The notes beneath the pieces were generated by a model that searched no databases, was not told where the DNA came from, and worked only from the letters and a program-made list of their open reading frames with translations. A program made the position numbers and the translations under genes. From Syntrophaceae bacterium (GTDB lineage Bacteria; Desulfobacterota; SM23-61), in the NCBI GenBank assembly GCA_003154025.1, contig PMCE01000284.1, forward strand, positions 1-11,797: a stretch of DNA of 11,797 nt, given 5' to 3'. Shown piece after piece: positions 1 through 6,882 of the stretch (position 1 is the first letter of the stretch; each line of letters begins with the position of its first letter).

Positions 1-17
1 CACGGTGTTCCACCGTG
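1..17. repeat. perfect 7-bp inverted repeat at window edge
   Basis: CACGGTG and CACCGTG are exact reverse complements separated by TTC. The arms could form a short hairpin in RNA. No T-tract follows, so it is not a clear terminator. The window starts exactly at the left arm, so it may belong to a longer repeat outside. Confidence 0.5.
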
Positions 18-255
18 GGGATTATAGCAGAAAGGCAATAATGACAAAAAAGAATATTTTCAATGATCGGTGAAAGGGAATGAAAGGAATTTTTAAGATT
101 CGTTGAAGGGTATCCAGAGAGAATAAATTAGTAAATAATTTCATCTAGTTAGCAATTTTTGCTTTGGAGCCTAAAAGGAGGTGATGTCCTAACGGCTGAT
201 CTAATCGGGAAGAAGGGGGATTATTTTTCAGAAGGGTGAACAAACAATAATTGAA
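18..255. other. non-coding leader upstream of the secreted-protein gene
   Basis: This AT-rich stretch has no ORF of note on either strand. It presumably holds the promoter of the gene at 289, but I could not find a convincing -35/-10 pair: TTGAAG at 103-108 has only a TAAATT 15 nt downstream. It contains an isolated, perfect anti-16S sequence at 175-185, listed separately. I did not recognise a riboswitch fold. Confidence 0.4.
175..185 (+). promoter_or_regulatory. orphan perfect Shine-Dalgarno sequence
   Basis: AAGGAGGTGAT is an 11-nt complement of the usual 16S rRNA 3' end. The only start near it is ATG at 184-186, which overlaps the site and is followed by TCC and then TAA, so no protein follows. 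It lies about 100 nt upstream of the real start at 289. It could be a relic of a lost gene, a ribosome standby site or chance. Confidence 0.35.
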
Positions 256-273
256 GCGGCCCCAATTGGCCGC
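256..273 (+). promoter_or_regulatory. 5' UTR hairpin next to the ribosome binding site
   Basis: GCGGCC and GGCCGC form a perfect 6-bp GC stem around a CCAATT loop. The stem ends five nucleotides before the AGGAG (278-282) of the gene starting at 289. It could stabilise the 5' end of the mRNA or influence initiation. There is no direct evidence of regulation. Confidence 0.4.
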
Positions 274-288
274 CAAAAGGAGATTCAA

Positions 289-894
289 ATGAAAAGCAGC
301 ATGAAGAAGTTGGCTGTATTTGGGATGATAGCCTCAGTAGCGATGTTTATAGGAGCGGCCACGGCATCGGCATTTGACCGTGACGACCACCAAAAGGGCA
401 TACATGGGGAATATGCCTTTACCGGTTCGGGCGCATGCACTTTATCGCCGCTAGGATTCAACCCCAATTTTACCCCCGTAGTTCCAACAATTGCGAGCAT
501 GGGTCCGAACGTTTGGGAAGGAGTTTACACATTCAATTATAATGGCAAAGGAAAGATGGAAGCTCGGCAGTGTTATCAGAATGGGCCGAATACTTACGAC
601 TCAGGGTGCGCCCTTCTATCTTGGGAGTTTAAATATGAAATGGATGGAACTGAGATTACCTTCACGTTTATACCTCGTACGTACTCTTTGGAGTATATTG
701 CGGGCCCAAATACAATCTATCCTAAACTGACCCCACCAACCCTAACTGTATTTGACCAACCATGGACGGGACGTATATCACCAGATGGCAAAAACCTATC
801 CGTATTCTATGGAGGGCCATTTAAAATCGAAATTAAAGATTTTGGTATTGAGGTAATTTGTAACACAGTTCACCAGGGATTCCAAACGCATTAG
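289..894 (+). CDS. secreted protein of unknown function
   Basis: This is a 201-residue protein I do not assign to a named family. The start at 289 is supported by AGGAG six nucleotides upstream; an in-frame ATG at 301 is a weaker alternative. Residues 1-28 look like a Sec signal peptide: basic MKSSMKK, a hydrophobic core around residues 8-22, then ASA before FD, giving a likely cut after Ala28. The mature part is rich in aromatic, Gly and Thr residues with alternating beta-like stretches. It has four cysteines (in the GAC, RQCY, SGCA and VICN contexts), compatible with two disulfides in the periplasm or outside the cell. No membrane helix, lipobox or catalytic motif is visible in the mature part. 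The gene stands alone, with a leader hairpin upstream and a strong terminator about 140 nt downstream, so it is probably monocistronic. It is less GC-rich than the metabolic genes further right. Confidence 0.8.
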   Translation: MKSSMKKLAVFGMIASVAMFIGAATASAFDRDDHQKGIHGEYAFTGSGACTLSPLGFNPNFTPVVPTIASMGPNVWEGVYTFNYNGKGKMEARQCYQNGPNTYDSGCALLSWEFKYEMDGTEITFTFIPRTYSLEYIAGPNTIYPKLTPPTLTVFDQPWTGRISPDGKNLSVFYGGPFKIEIKDFGIEVICNTVHQGFQTH

Positions 895-1033
895 TAATCG
901 GGCGAGAAGCCTTGTATCGCAGAGGTGAAGGATTCAAATACCCTTGAAAGGCATTCGATGTTTCGGGCGCCGTGGTCGTGTGCCATCCCCCAAGTCACCC
1001 TGAAAGAAGCCAATTAGTTATCTAAACCAAGGA

Positions 1034-1063
1034 GGCAGGGTCATCATGGCCCTGCCCTTTTTT
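1034..1063 (+). terminator. intrinsic terminator of the secreted-protein gene
   Basis: GGCAGGGTCA and TGGCCCTGCC pair as a 10-bp stem with one G-U wobble around a TCA loop (1034-1056). A C and six T residues follow (1058-1063). On the minus strand no T-tract follows, so it acts on plus-strand transcripts only. Confidence 0.9.
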
Positions 1064-1170
1064 CAGACACTATATATAGTGGGTCGCGCATTTTAGCAAA
1101 AATTTCTTATACTGCTATATCTCCTCTGTTTTCTGATCACGGAAAATATTTCGATATGCTTTTTATATAT

Positions 1171-1202
1171 TGAATCAGCGGTACTTTCGGGGCGTTGATT
1201 CA
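1171..1202. repeat. inverted repeat upstream of the transposase remnant
   Basis: TGAATCAGCG (1171-1180) and CGTTGATTCA (1193-1202) pair over 10 positions with one G-T wobble, around a 12-nt loop. There is no T-tract. It sits 50 nt before the apparent Y1 transposase start, where REP-type or element-end palindromes are expected. A link between the two is inferred only. Confidence 0.45.
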
Positions 1203-1252
1203 TAGAGTGCATTGTGCTTGAAACCTTATTCTCAGTTCCATAGAACCAAGTC

Positions 1253-1390
1253 ATGCCACGTCAAGCCCGTTTAGATCCTCCCGGTGCTCTTCGCCATATC
1301 GTGGTGCAGGTTCGTCGCAATGGGAGCCCGGGCCTCGGCTCCTGGCAACAAGATCTGCCTTTGTCGGCTTACCTCCGGGACACACGCTAG
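1253..1390 (+). pseudogene. N-terminal remnant of a REP-associated (Y1, IS200-like) transposase
   Basis: An ORF too short for standard calling begins MPRQARLDPPGALRHIVV. This is very close to the N-terminus I know for REP-associated tyrosine transposases, typically MPRQARLDAPGALHHI followed by a VRGIERR-like stretch. After residue 18 the similarity stops. The remaining 27 residues are unlike the family, and a TAG at 1388-1390 ends the frame. The catalytic HxH and Tyr of the family, well over 50 residues further on, are absent. It is therefore read as the 5' end of a transposase gene cut off by deletion or rearrangement, abutting the 3' end of the cyclase gene on the other strand. The assignment rests on the first 18 residues only. 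Confidence 0.6.
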
Positions 1391-1428
1391 CGCCGGCGGA
1401 CAAAAAAGGGCCGTCCTGAGGGCGAAAG

Positions 1429-4400
1429 TCAGGAGAGCAGGGCCATTTCCTTCTCATACCGGGCCACCCATCCCTCGGCTCCGCACTCCTGGAGGATCTC
1501 CAAGGCCTTCCCCAGGTTTTGCCTGGATCCGGGAAGGTCGCCTCTTCTCTTCGACAGCTCGGCCAAAAGAACGTAGTCCCTCCCCAAAGACCAGAGAGTG
1601 TTGTTCTTCCGGTCGAGTTCAAGGCTTTTCAGGATCCAGCCCTCGGCCTCATCCCCATGCAGGCCGTCCACATTTAAGAAAATCTCCCCGATATGCCTCG
1701 CGATAGTCCCCTCGATGATCTTCATTCTGTTTTTTTCCAAATATTTGGAGGGGAGCTCGGCCAGGTTGATATCCCGGTCCTGGTTTAACACCCTGGCTTT
1801 ATCCAGGCATAATCTGTTCAGGTTGTACCAGGAAGGGAAATCTTTCTCGTGGGCGCCGATGGAAATGGTATTTTGAAGAAATTCCAGACTCCGGGTGTGT
1901 TTCCCCAAGTCCAAATACATCAGGCCCAGCCACCCGGTGGACCAAGCCTCCCAGCTCTTCTGCCCGCTTTTCCGGCAGGAATGGATAGCCTGAGAAAAGG
2001 CCTTCTCCGCTTCCTCGAAGAAACCCTTGAAGTATGACGCGGAGCCGTGGCAGGCGTAGGCCATCCCCATCGTGTGGATATCGCCGCTTTCGTTGGCCAA
2101 GATCACCGCTTCCCTGCTCTCGCGGTAAGCCTCCTCCACCTTTCCCCGAAAAATGTATATGGTGGAGCTCATGGTTCCCTTTACGAAAGCCACGCTTGAC
2201 GGGCTCTTGACGGCCTCGCTTAGATCCAGCGAACGCCGGAAATACTCCAGGCCTTTTTCGAACTCCCCCCCGTACCAATAGAATAGGGCCCCCAAAAAAT
2301 AGCTGGAGAGCCAGTCGTAGAAAAAATTCCCGGTGGCCCGGGAAATCCGATTCCCCTCGTTCAGATACCGCACTCCCGTCGGGTAATCTTCCTTCACATA
2401 CCCGTAATAGCTTCCCAGAGCGGTGTAGATCCCGGAAAGATTCCTTTGATCATCGCTATCGACGGCGGCTTGGACGATCGGGGCGACCGCCTCCTGGGCC
2501 TCGAGATGCTGGTTCACACCCAGAAAATACCCCGCCAGAGCGGTTCGGGCCTCAATGGCGCTCCTCAGGTTCTCCTCCCCGGAAGGCTGGCGCTCAACGC
2601 AGAGGACCCTTTGCCGGGAATGGGCGATGGCCTCTTGGTAAGCTCCCGCCTTTTGGGCCTTCCGCGCCGCCCATTTCGAATATTCCGCCCCTTTCTCGTA
2701 GTTCTCGCTGGCGGTAAAATGCGCGGCCAGCAACCCGTAATGCTCGTCGATTTTGTCCCCGCACAATTTCTCCAGGGAGCGGCCAATCTGGTCATGAATC
2801 CTTTTCTTCTTCTTCGTCAGGATCGAGTCATACACGACCTCGCGGGTCAGGGAATGCTTGAAGAGGTAGGTCGATTGGGGGAACACACCCCGCTCGTACA
2901 GAAGTTCGGAATTCTTCAAGACGGACAAATGGGACAGCAGTTCCTGGTCCGGGAGGCGCATCACTTCTCTGACCAGCTCGTAGGTAAACTCCCTTTCGAT
3001 CACCGCTCCGGTTTGAAGCACTTCTTTGGCCGCCTCCGGGAGCAGGTCCACTCTGGCCATGATGACGTCCTGGATGGTGGACGGGATGGACGGGGCTTTC
3101 CGTCCTTTCACCAGGCAGGTCCTGCTTCCCTTCCGTTCGATGATCTTCAGGTCCTGGAGGGACTTGATAAACTCCTCGATGAAAAAGGGGACGCCTTCGG
3201 TCTTCTCCAAAATCAATTCTTCCAGGTCTTTGTCCACCTCTCCCGGGCCGAGAAGGTAGGTGATCATCGCCAGGCTCTCCCGGTTGCTCAGCCGGTTCAG
3301 GGTCAACTGGTTGTGAAAAGACCTGGCCCCCCAGGCGGGGAGGAACTCCGGACGATGGGTGAAGATCAACAAAACCTCCGCTCCCGGGATGCTGTCCAGC
3401 ATATGCTTCAACAGCTCCTCGGAGCTCTTGTCGATCCAGTGCAAGTCTTCGATGGCCATGATCAGGGGGCGAATCTCCGATCCCTTGATGGCGATCTTCT
3501 TCACGGCCTCGACGATTTGATTTTTCTTTCCTTCCGGACTGATCAGGATTCTGTCTATGCCGCTGTCGCCGACGGCTAAAAGCTCCAAAAGATAGGGAAG
3601 GGGGGGGAGTTCATCGACCCCCAGGGATTTCAATCCCCTTTTCACCTTGTCGGTGATCGCGGAATCCTCATCGGCTTCCTGGATGTCGAAGTTGGCCTTC
3701 AGGATATCGATGATCGGGCGGTAGGCCTCTCCCCGGCTGTAAGAGAGACACCTTCCCTCCAGAAAAGTCGCCTCCTCGTTGGCCACCCGTTTCCGGAATT
3801 CGTATAAAATCCGGGATTTCCCCACCCCGGCGTCGGAGATGATGGAAAATGCCTGCCCCCGGCCGGTTTTGGCCCGTTCATACCCGTCCAGCAACAGTTC
3901 GACTTCCCTCTCCCGGCCCACGAAAGGGGAAAGCCCCCGCTCGGCGTTGACATCGAACCGGGTTCTCCGCGTGCTGGCGCCGATCACCCGGTATACCCTG
4001 ACGGGGACTTCCTTCCCCTTCACCGGCTTCTCCCCCAGGGCCTCGAAACGGAAAAACCCCTGCGTCAGCTTGAAGGTATCCTCGGTCACAAAGGTAGTCC
4101 CCGGTTCCGCCAGGCTCTGCATCCGGGAAGCCAGGTTCACCGTGTCCCCCACCGCTTTGAAATCCACCCGCAGGTCATGCCCCAAAGAGCCCACCACCAC
4201 GGGTCCGGTGTGCAGGCCGATCCGCATCCGGACCGGTCCCAGCGCTTTCTCCAGCTTCAGCTTCTCGCTGAAATTCACCATCTCCCGGTGGATGGAATGG
4301 GCCGACCGGATGGCCCTTTGAGGGGCGTCCTCCAGGGCTACGGGGGCCCCGAATAAAGCCATGATCCCGTCCCCGGTCATTTCGTTGACCGTGCCCTCAT

Positions 4401-4794
4401 AATCGTGGACTTTACAGATCAGAATCTCATAAACCCGGTCCATGACGGAGTAGGCTTCCTCGGGGCCGAGGCGGTCCACGAGGGGGGTAAACCCTTCCAT
4501 GTCGCAGAACATGACCGTTACCAGCCTCCGCTCGCCTTCGATTTTATTCTTCTGGGATAGGATTTTTTCCGCTAAGCCCTCCGGAAGGTAGCGCCGGATT
4601 TTACCCAGCTTCTCGTCGAAGGTAAGCTCCTTGGGGGCGGGCGCGGAAGTCGGAAGGCCGCACTCCCCACAAAAATTCGCCCCCGCGGTGGAAGGGTGAC
4701 CACACCTCGGGCATTTGGCTTCCAGTTTATGCCCGCATTCGGTGCAGAATTTGGCCCCCGGGCTGCTGATCGTCTGGCACTTCGGGCATTCCAT
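1429..4794 (-). CDS. zinc-ribbon / class III cyclase / AAA ATPase / TPR signalling protein
   Basis: This is a 1121-residue cytoplasmic multidomain protein of a type common in deltaproteobacteria. I chose the ATG at 4794, giving MECPKCQ, because GGAG lies seven nucleotides upstream; the frame runs 28 codons further but that extension lacks family character. Residues 3-20 and 28-45 are two zinc ribbons (C3, C6, C17, C20 and C28, C31, C42, C45). Residues about 91-270 are a class III adenylate/guanylate cyclase domain with the two metal-binding Asp (D98 in FCDMEGF, D142 in TGDGIMALFG) and the VNLASR segment (N220, R224). The usual purine-selecting Lys position before GDG is Glu138, so substrate and activity are uncertain. 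An AAA/STAND-like ATPase follows, with a P-loop at 320-327 (SDAGVGKS, Ser where Gly is usual) and Walker B near 444-450 (LIMAIED). The last 450 or so residues are helical TPR-like repeats. It likely couples an unknown signal to ATPase conformational change or cyclic nucleotide formation. No partner gene is adjacent, and the IS1595 element lies just upstream of its promoter region. Confidence 0.9.
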   Translation of the reverse strand: MECPKCQTISSPGAKFCTECGHKLEAKCPRCGHPSTAGANFCGECGLPTSAPAPKELTFDEKLGKIRRYLPEGLAEKILSQKNKIEGERRLVTVMFCDMEGFTPLVDRLGPEEAYSVMDRVYEILICKVHDYEGTVNEMTGDGIMALFGAPVALEDAPQRAIRSAHSIHREMVNFSEKLKLEKALGPVRMRIGLHTGPVVVGSLGHDLRVDFKAVGDTVNLASRMQSLAEPGTTFVTEDTFKLTQGFFRFEALGEKPVKGKEVPVRVYRVIGASTRRTRFDVNAERGLSPFVGREREVELLLDGYERAKTGRGQAFSIISDAGVGKSRILYEFRKRVANEEATFLEGRCLSYSRGEAYRPIIDILKANFDIQEADEDSAITDKVKRGLKSLGVDELPPLPYLLELLAVGDSGIDRILISPEGKKNQIVEAVKKIAIKGSEIRPLIMAIEDLHWIDKSSEELLKHMLDSIPGAEVLLIFTHRPEFLPAWGARSFHNQLTLNRLSNRESLAMITYLLGPGEVDKDLEELILEKTEGVPFFIEEFIKSLQDLKIIERKGSRTCLVKGRKAPSIPSTIQDVIMARVDLLPEAAKEVLQTGAVIEREFTYELVREVMRLPDQELLSHLSVLKNSELLYERGVFPQSTYLFKHSLTREVVYDSILTKKKKRIHDQIGRSLEKLCGDKIDEHYGLLAAHFTASENYEKGAEYSKWAARKAQKAGAYQEAIAHSRQRVLCVERQPSGEENLRSAIEARTALAGYFLGVNQHLEAQEAVAPIVQAAVDSDDQRNLSGIYTALGSYYGYVKEDYPTGVRYLNEGNRISRATGNFFYDWLSSYFLGALFYWYGGEFEKGLEYFRRSLDLSEAVKSPSSVAFVKGTMSSTIYIFRGKVEEAYRESREAVILANESGDIHTMGMAYACHGSASYFKGFFEEAEKAFSQAIHSCRKSGQKSWEAWSTGWLGLMYLDLGKHTRSLEFLQNTISIGAHEKDFPSWYNLNRLCLDKARVLNQDRDINLAELPSKYLEKNRMKIIEGTIARHIGEIFLNVDGLHGDEAEGWILKSLELDRKNNTLWSLGRDYVLLAELSKRRGDLPGSRQNLGKALEILQECGAEGWVARYEKEMALLS

Positions 4795-4890
4795 ATCTTT
4801 TCTCCGGCGGAGAAATACCCCTGGAATTCGGTCGCACGCGGCCGTGTGGATCGAAAGCTGACCCCAACCCAACCTCATTTATAGATTAAG

Positions 4891-4909
4891 AGCTTATCTT
4901 AAATAAGCT
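4891..4909. repeat. 7-bp inverted repeat between cyclase gene and IS element
   Basis: AGCTTAT and ATAAGCT are perfect reverse complements around CTTAA. It lies about 10 bp outside the left end of the IS1595 element. It also lies upstream of a possible minus-strand -10 (TATAAA, 4878-4883) for the cyclase gene, whose -35 is poor. It may be an operator or simply an AT-rich palindrome. Confidence 0.4.
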
Positions 4910-4918
4910 ATTCCTTTT

Positions 4919-4961
4919 AAATCCCCCTTTGAAAACGGCATTTTATACTTTACATACCCAA
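4919..4961 (+). repeat. left terminal inverted repeat of the IS1595 element
   Basis: It starts AAATCCCCC, then TTT, then a 31-nt block ending TACATACCCAA. That block matches the reverse complement of the right end at 25 of 31 positions by eye. The C-run is two bases and the T-run one base shorter than on the right. It contains the transposase -35 box. Confidence 0.85.
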
Positions 4962-4977
4962 TACGATGTCTTATAAT
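4949..4977 (+). promoter_or_regulatory. transposase promoter overlapping the left inverted repeat
   Basis: TTTACA (4949-4954) and TATAAT (4972-4977) are separated by exactly 17 nt, a near-consensus sigma70 promoter. The -35 lies inside the inverted repeat. Transcription should begin near 4984. This rules out the in-frame ATG at 4966 as a start and supports the ATG at 5008. Confidence 0.75.
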
Positions 4978-5007
4978 AGAATTAACCTGGTATTCAAGGG
5001 GAAAATC

Positions 5008-5961
5008 ATGAACGAATCCATTCTTTCTGCTCCTCACTTCCACAGCGAAAAAGCGGCCTATGCCTTTGTTGAATCAAGAATATGGCCCCATGGCCCGGTT
5101 TGCCCCCATTGCGGAAGCAAGGAGCGCATAAATAAAATGAACGGCAATAGCACCCGGATCGGCCTTTATAAATGCTACGCTTGCCGTAAGCCTTTCACCG
5201 TGAAAATGGGAACCATTTTTGAAGATAGCCATATTCCGCTTCGTTTGTGGCTTCAAGCCTTCTATCTGCTTGCCGCTTCGAAGAAAGGAATTAGCTCGAA
5301 TCAGCTTCACCGCACCCTTGGCATTACTCTCAAAAGCGCATGGTTCTTGAGTCACCGAATCGGGGAAGCAATGAGAGAAGGGGGCTTTGTTCCTTTTGGA
5401 GGCAACGGGGGAACCGTTGAAGTCGATGAAACTTTCCTTTGGAATGATCCAAGCATTCCCAAGAGAAGGGGCTATGACCACAAAAATAAAATCCTGTCTT
5501 TGGTAGATCGTACTGCCGGTACCTCGCACAGCGTGGTGGTAGAAGATGTAAACGCCAAAACTTTGGTCCCCATCATTAAAGAAAATATAGCCCGTGAATC
5601 GGGGATTATGACCGACGATGCAGGACAATACCGTTACCTGAAAAACCACTTCTCCGATCACGGTGTTGTTTGCCATAGCTCGGGCGAGTATGTTTCTTTC
5701 AAAGATCCCACTATCCATACTAACACCGTCGAAAGTTATTTCTCGGTTTTCAAGCGCGGGATGAGGGGCGTTTATCAGCATTGCGCGAAAAAGCATCTCC
5801 ATCGGTATCTGGCTGAATTTGATTTCCGTTACAACTACCGCATCAAAAAAGAATATGATGATGTAGACAGAGCAGAAATTATGCTCTGTGGGGTCCGCGG
5901 GAAGCGTTTAATCTATAAAACGACCCGTCGCGCCATCGGGAAAGGAATGCACCTCCAATGA
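5008..5961 (+). CDS. IS1595-family (ISXO2-like) transposase
   Basis: This 317-residue DDE transposase catalyses movement of the surrounding element. An N-terminal zinc-ribbon DNA-binding region has C32-x2-C35 (VCPHCGS) and C56-x2-C59 (YKCYACR). An RNase H-like catalytic domain follows, with candidate residues D140 (TVEVDET), D203 (IMTDDAG, followed by a Tyr as in the family) and E242 (NTVESYFSVFKRG, a hallmark of the family). Length and motif order fit a full-length enzyme with no frameshift. The start at 5008 is preferred over the ATG at 4966: the promoter -10 lies at 4972-4977, AAGGGG lies just upstream of 5008, and the family zinc ribbon starts soon after. Its stop overlaps the start of a 49-codon ORF, implying translational coupling. 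Confidence 0.93.
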   Translation: MNESILSAPHFHSEKAAYAFVESRIWPHGPVCPHCGSKERINKMNGNSTRIGLYKCYACRKPFTVKMGTIFEDSHIPLRLWLQAFYLLAASKKGISSNQLHRTLGITLKSAWFLSHRIGEAMREGGFVPFGGNGGTVEVDETFLWNDPSIPKRRGYDHKNKILSLVDRTAGTSHSVVVEDVNAKTLVPIIKENIARESGIMTDDAGQYRYLKNHFSDHGVVCHSSGEYVSFKDPTIHTNTVESYFSVFKRGMRGVYQHCAKKHLHRYLAEFDFRYNYRIKKEYDDVDRAEIMLCGVRGKRLIYKTTRRAIGKGMHLQ

Positions 5962-6107
5962 TCCAGAAAAGAAAGAAAGAGCTAAAAGACAAAAAGCAAT
6001 CCGCTCGATTCATAGAAACCGCCCAAAAGGTTCAAGAAAACGGGGCGCCAGAAAATTTTGAGAAAGCATGTCGGGCAATTCTGAAAGAAAAATCAGCCAA
6101 GAATTAG
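5958..6107 (+). CDS. small basic protein translationally coupled to the transposase
   Basis: This is a 49-residue ORF whose ATG overlaps the transposase TGA (ATGA, 5958-5961), so ribosomes ending the transposase can restart here. The protein starts MIQKRKKELKDKK, is strongly basic, and continues with a segment containing RFIETAQ and ENFEKACRAIL. It resembles, from memory, short uncharacterised proteins with an F-x-E-x-A segment followed by a second F-x-x-x-L segment. It has no signal peptide, membrane helix or cysteine cluster. It ends nine nucleotides before the convergent DUF3800 stop. A role as DNA-binding accessory factor or regulator of transposition is a guess. Its reality is supported by coupling and composition, not by a recognised domain. 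Confidence 0.6.
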   Translation: MIQKRKKELKDKKQSARFIETAQKVQENGAPENFEKACRAILKEKSAKN

Positions 6108-6116
6108 TCTATTCAA

Positions 6117-6779
6117 TCAGATTCGGAACTTATACAAGTTTGTTCTAAATAGTACCTTCATCGACTCGCCTATTGGTCTCCTCACTGGCTCAACAAATAA
6201 ATTATCCGCGTGTTTCATGGCCTCTCTAGCTACAAGATCGGTCGCCTGGATCCCCACATAATCGTCAGGCACAAAACCAATCTCATCTAAATACAACGAA
6301 TCTTCCCAACTGGATGATAAACTTAAAAAGTCATATAAGACTTCTGCGCTAGCATTTGTTTTTTGATTTCTATGGAATGAAAACTTTAACTTTTGTGGTG
6401 GGATAGAAATATGTCCTATCGCAGCAAAGTCCTGTATTACTCTAGAAAAACAATAATGATAGGGAACATTGTCTATTGCTTCGGGAAAATATTCCTTGTA
6501 GCTTTCAATGTCTAGGACGGCTCCGCGACCCATCAACCTTGTACGGGAAAGTATATTTGTCATATCGGCATATAGTCTATCCCGATCCTCTTTAGGCATA
6601 CCTTCGTATTGCTTGTGTCCGGCTGCGCAATCTGCTGCATGAAAAGGGACTCCCCCCGTTCGTTTATTCCAAACAACCGTTAAATCGTCCCGCTCATCTT
6701 GTCTTCCGACGAGGCCGGCTACCACAAAAACCAATTGCTCCTGCTCATCGGCACTCTCATCCCCAAAAACCGTCAGCAT
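6117..6779 (-). CDS. DUF3800 protein, passenger of the IS1595 element
   Basis: This 220-residue protein has the layout of DUF3800, a family thought to have an RNase H-like fold and often found with mobile elements and defence loci; its biochemical activity is not established. Visible hallmarks are an N-terminal acidic strand (VFGDES, D7 and E8), a FHAAD segment near 46-50 and the C-terminal GIQATDLVARE segment (D181). Together these form a plausible metal-binding acidic set. Two starts compete: a GTG at 6788 whose AAGGA is only two nucleotides away, and the ATG at 6779 at an 11-nt spacing. I chose the ATG. It is convergent with the transposase operon and inside the inverted repeats, so it moves with the element. 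A promoter with its -35 in the right inverted repeat precedes it. It may act as a nuclease that favours persistence or transposition of the element, or protects the host; this is inference. Confidence 0.85.
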   Translation of the reverse strand: MLTVFGDESADEQEQLVFVVAGLVGRQDERDDLTVVWNKRTGGVPFHAADCAAGHKQYEGMPKEDRDRLYADMTNILSRTRLMGRGAVLDIESYKEYFPEAIDNVPYHYCFSRVIQDFAAIGHISIPPQKLKFSFHRNQKTNASAEVLYDFLSLSSSWEDSLYLDEIGFVPDDYVGIQATDLVAREAMKHADNLFVEPVRRPIGESMKVLFRTNLYKFRI

Positions 6780-6852
6780 ATATGCCACAATCCTTTTTTT
6801 TCTGGCTTGCCTAATTCCCTTTATTGTTGGTACTCTAAAAGGGGTTATTTTT

Positions 6853-6882
6853 ATTTTACTTCCCCCCTTTTGGGTATGTCAA
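6853..6882 (-). promoter_or_regulatory. DUF3800 promoter with -35 in the right inverted repeat
   Basis: On the minus strand TTGACA (6882-6877) is followed after 18 nt by TAAAAT (6858-6853), giving an expected start near 6846. The -35 occupies the same position in the inverted repeat as TTTACA does in the left end. The leader to the start codon is about 65 nt. Confidence 0.65.

Larger units (their letters stand above)
895..1252. other. intergenic region with terminator and inverted repeat
   Basis: No convincing gene is present. It holds the intrinsic terminator at 1034-1063 and the inverted repeat at 1171-1202. A 19-codon ORF (958-1017) has no good ribosome binding site and resembles nothing I know. 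The part from about 1065 to 1250 is AT-rich and leads into the transposase remnant at 1253. Confidence 0.5.

Noticed and set aside
958..1017. 19-codon ORF before the terminator
   Set aside because: No good ribosome binding site, no recognisable sequence, and an ORF this short is expected by chance.
1395..1425. T-tract after a short hairpin as a minus-strand terminator of the cyclase gene
   Set aside because: The possible stem is only about three pairs before the T-run, too weak to call.
2446..3579. 377-codon open frame on the plus strand
   Set aside because: It lies wholly inside the cyclase gene on the opposite strand; the translation is low in family-like motifs and is explained by the high GC of the real gene.
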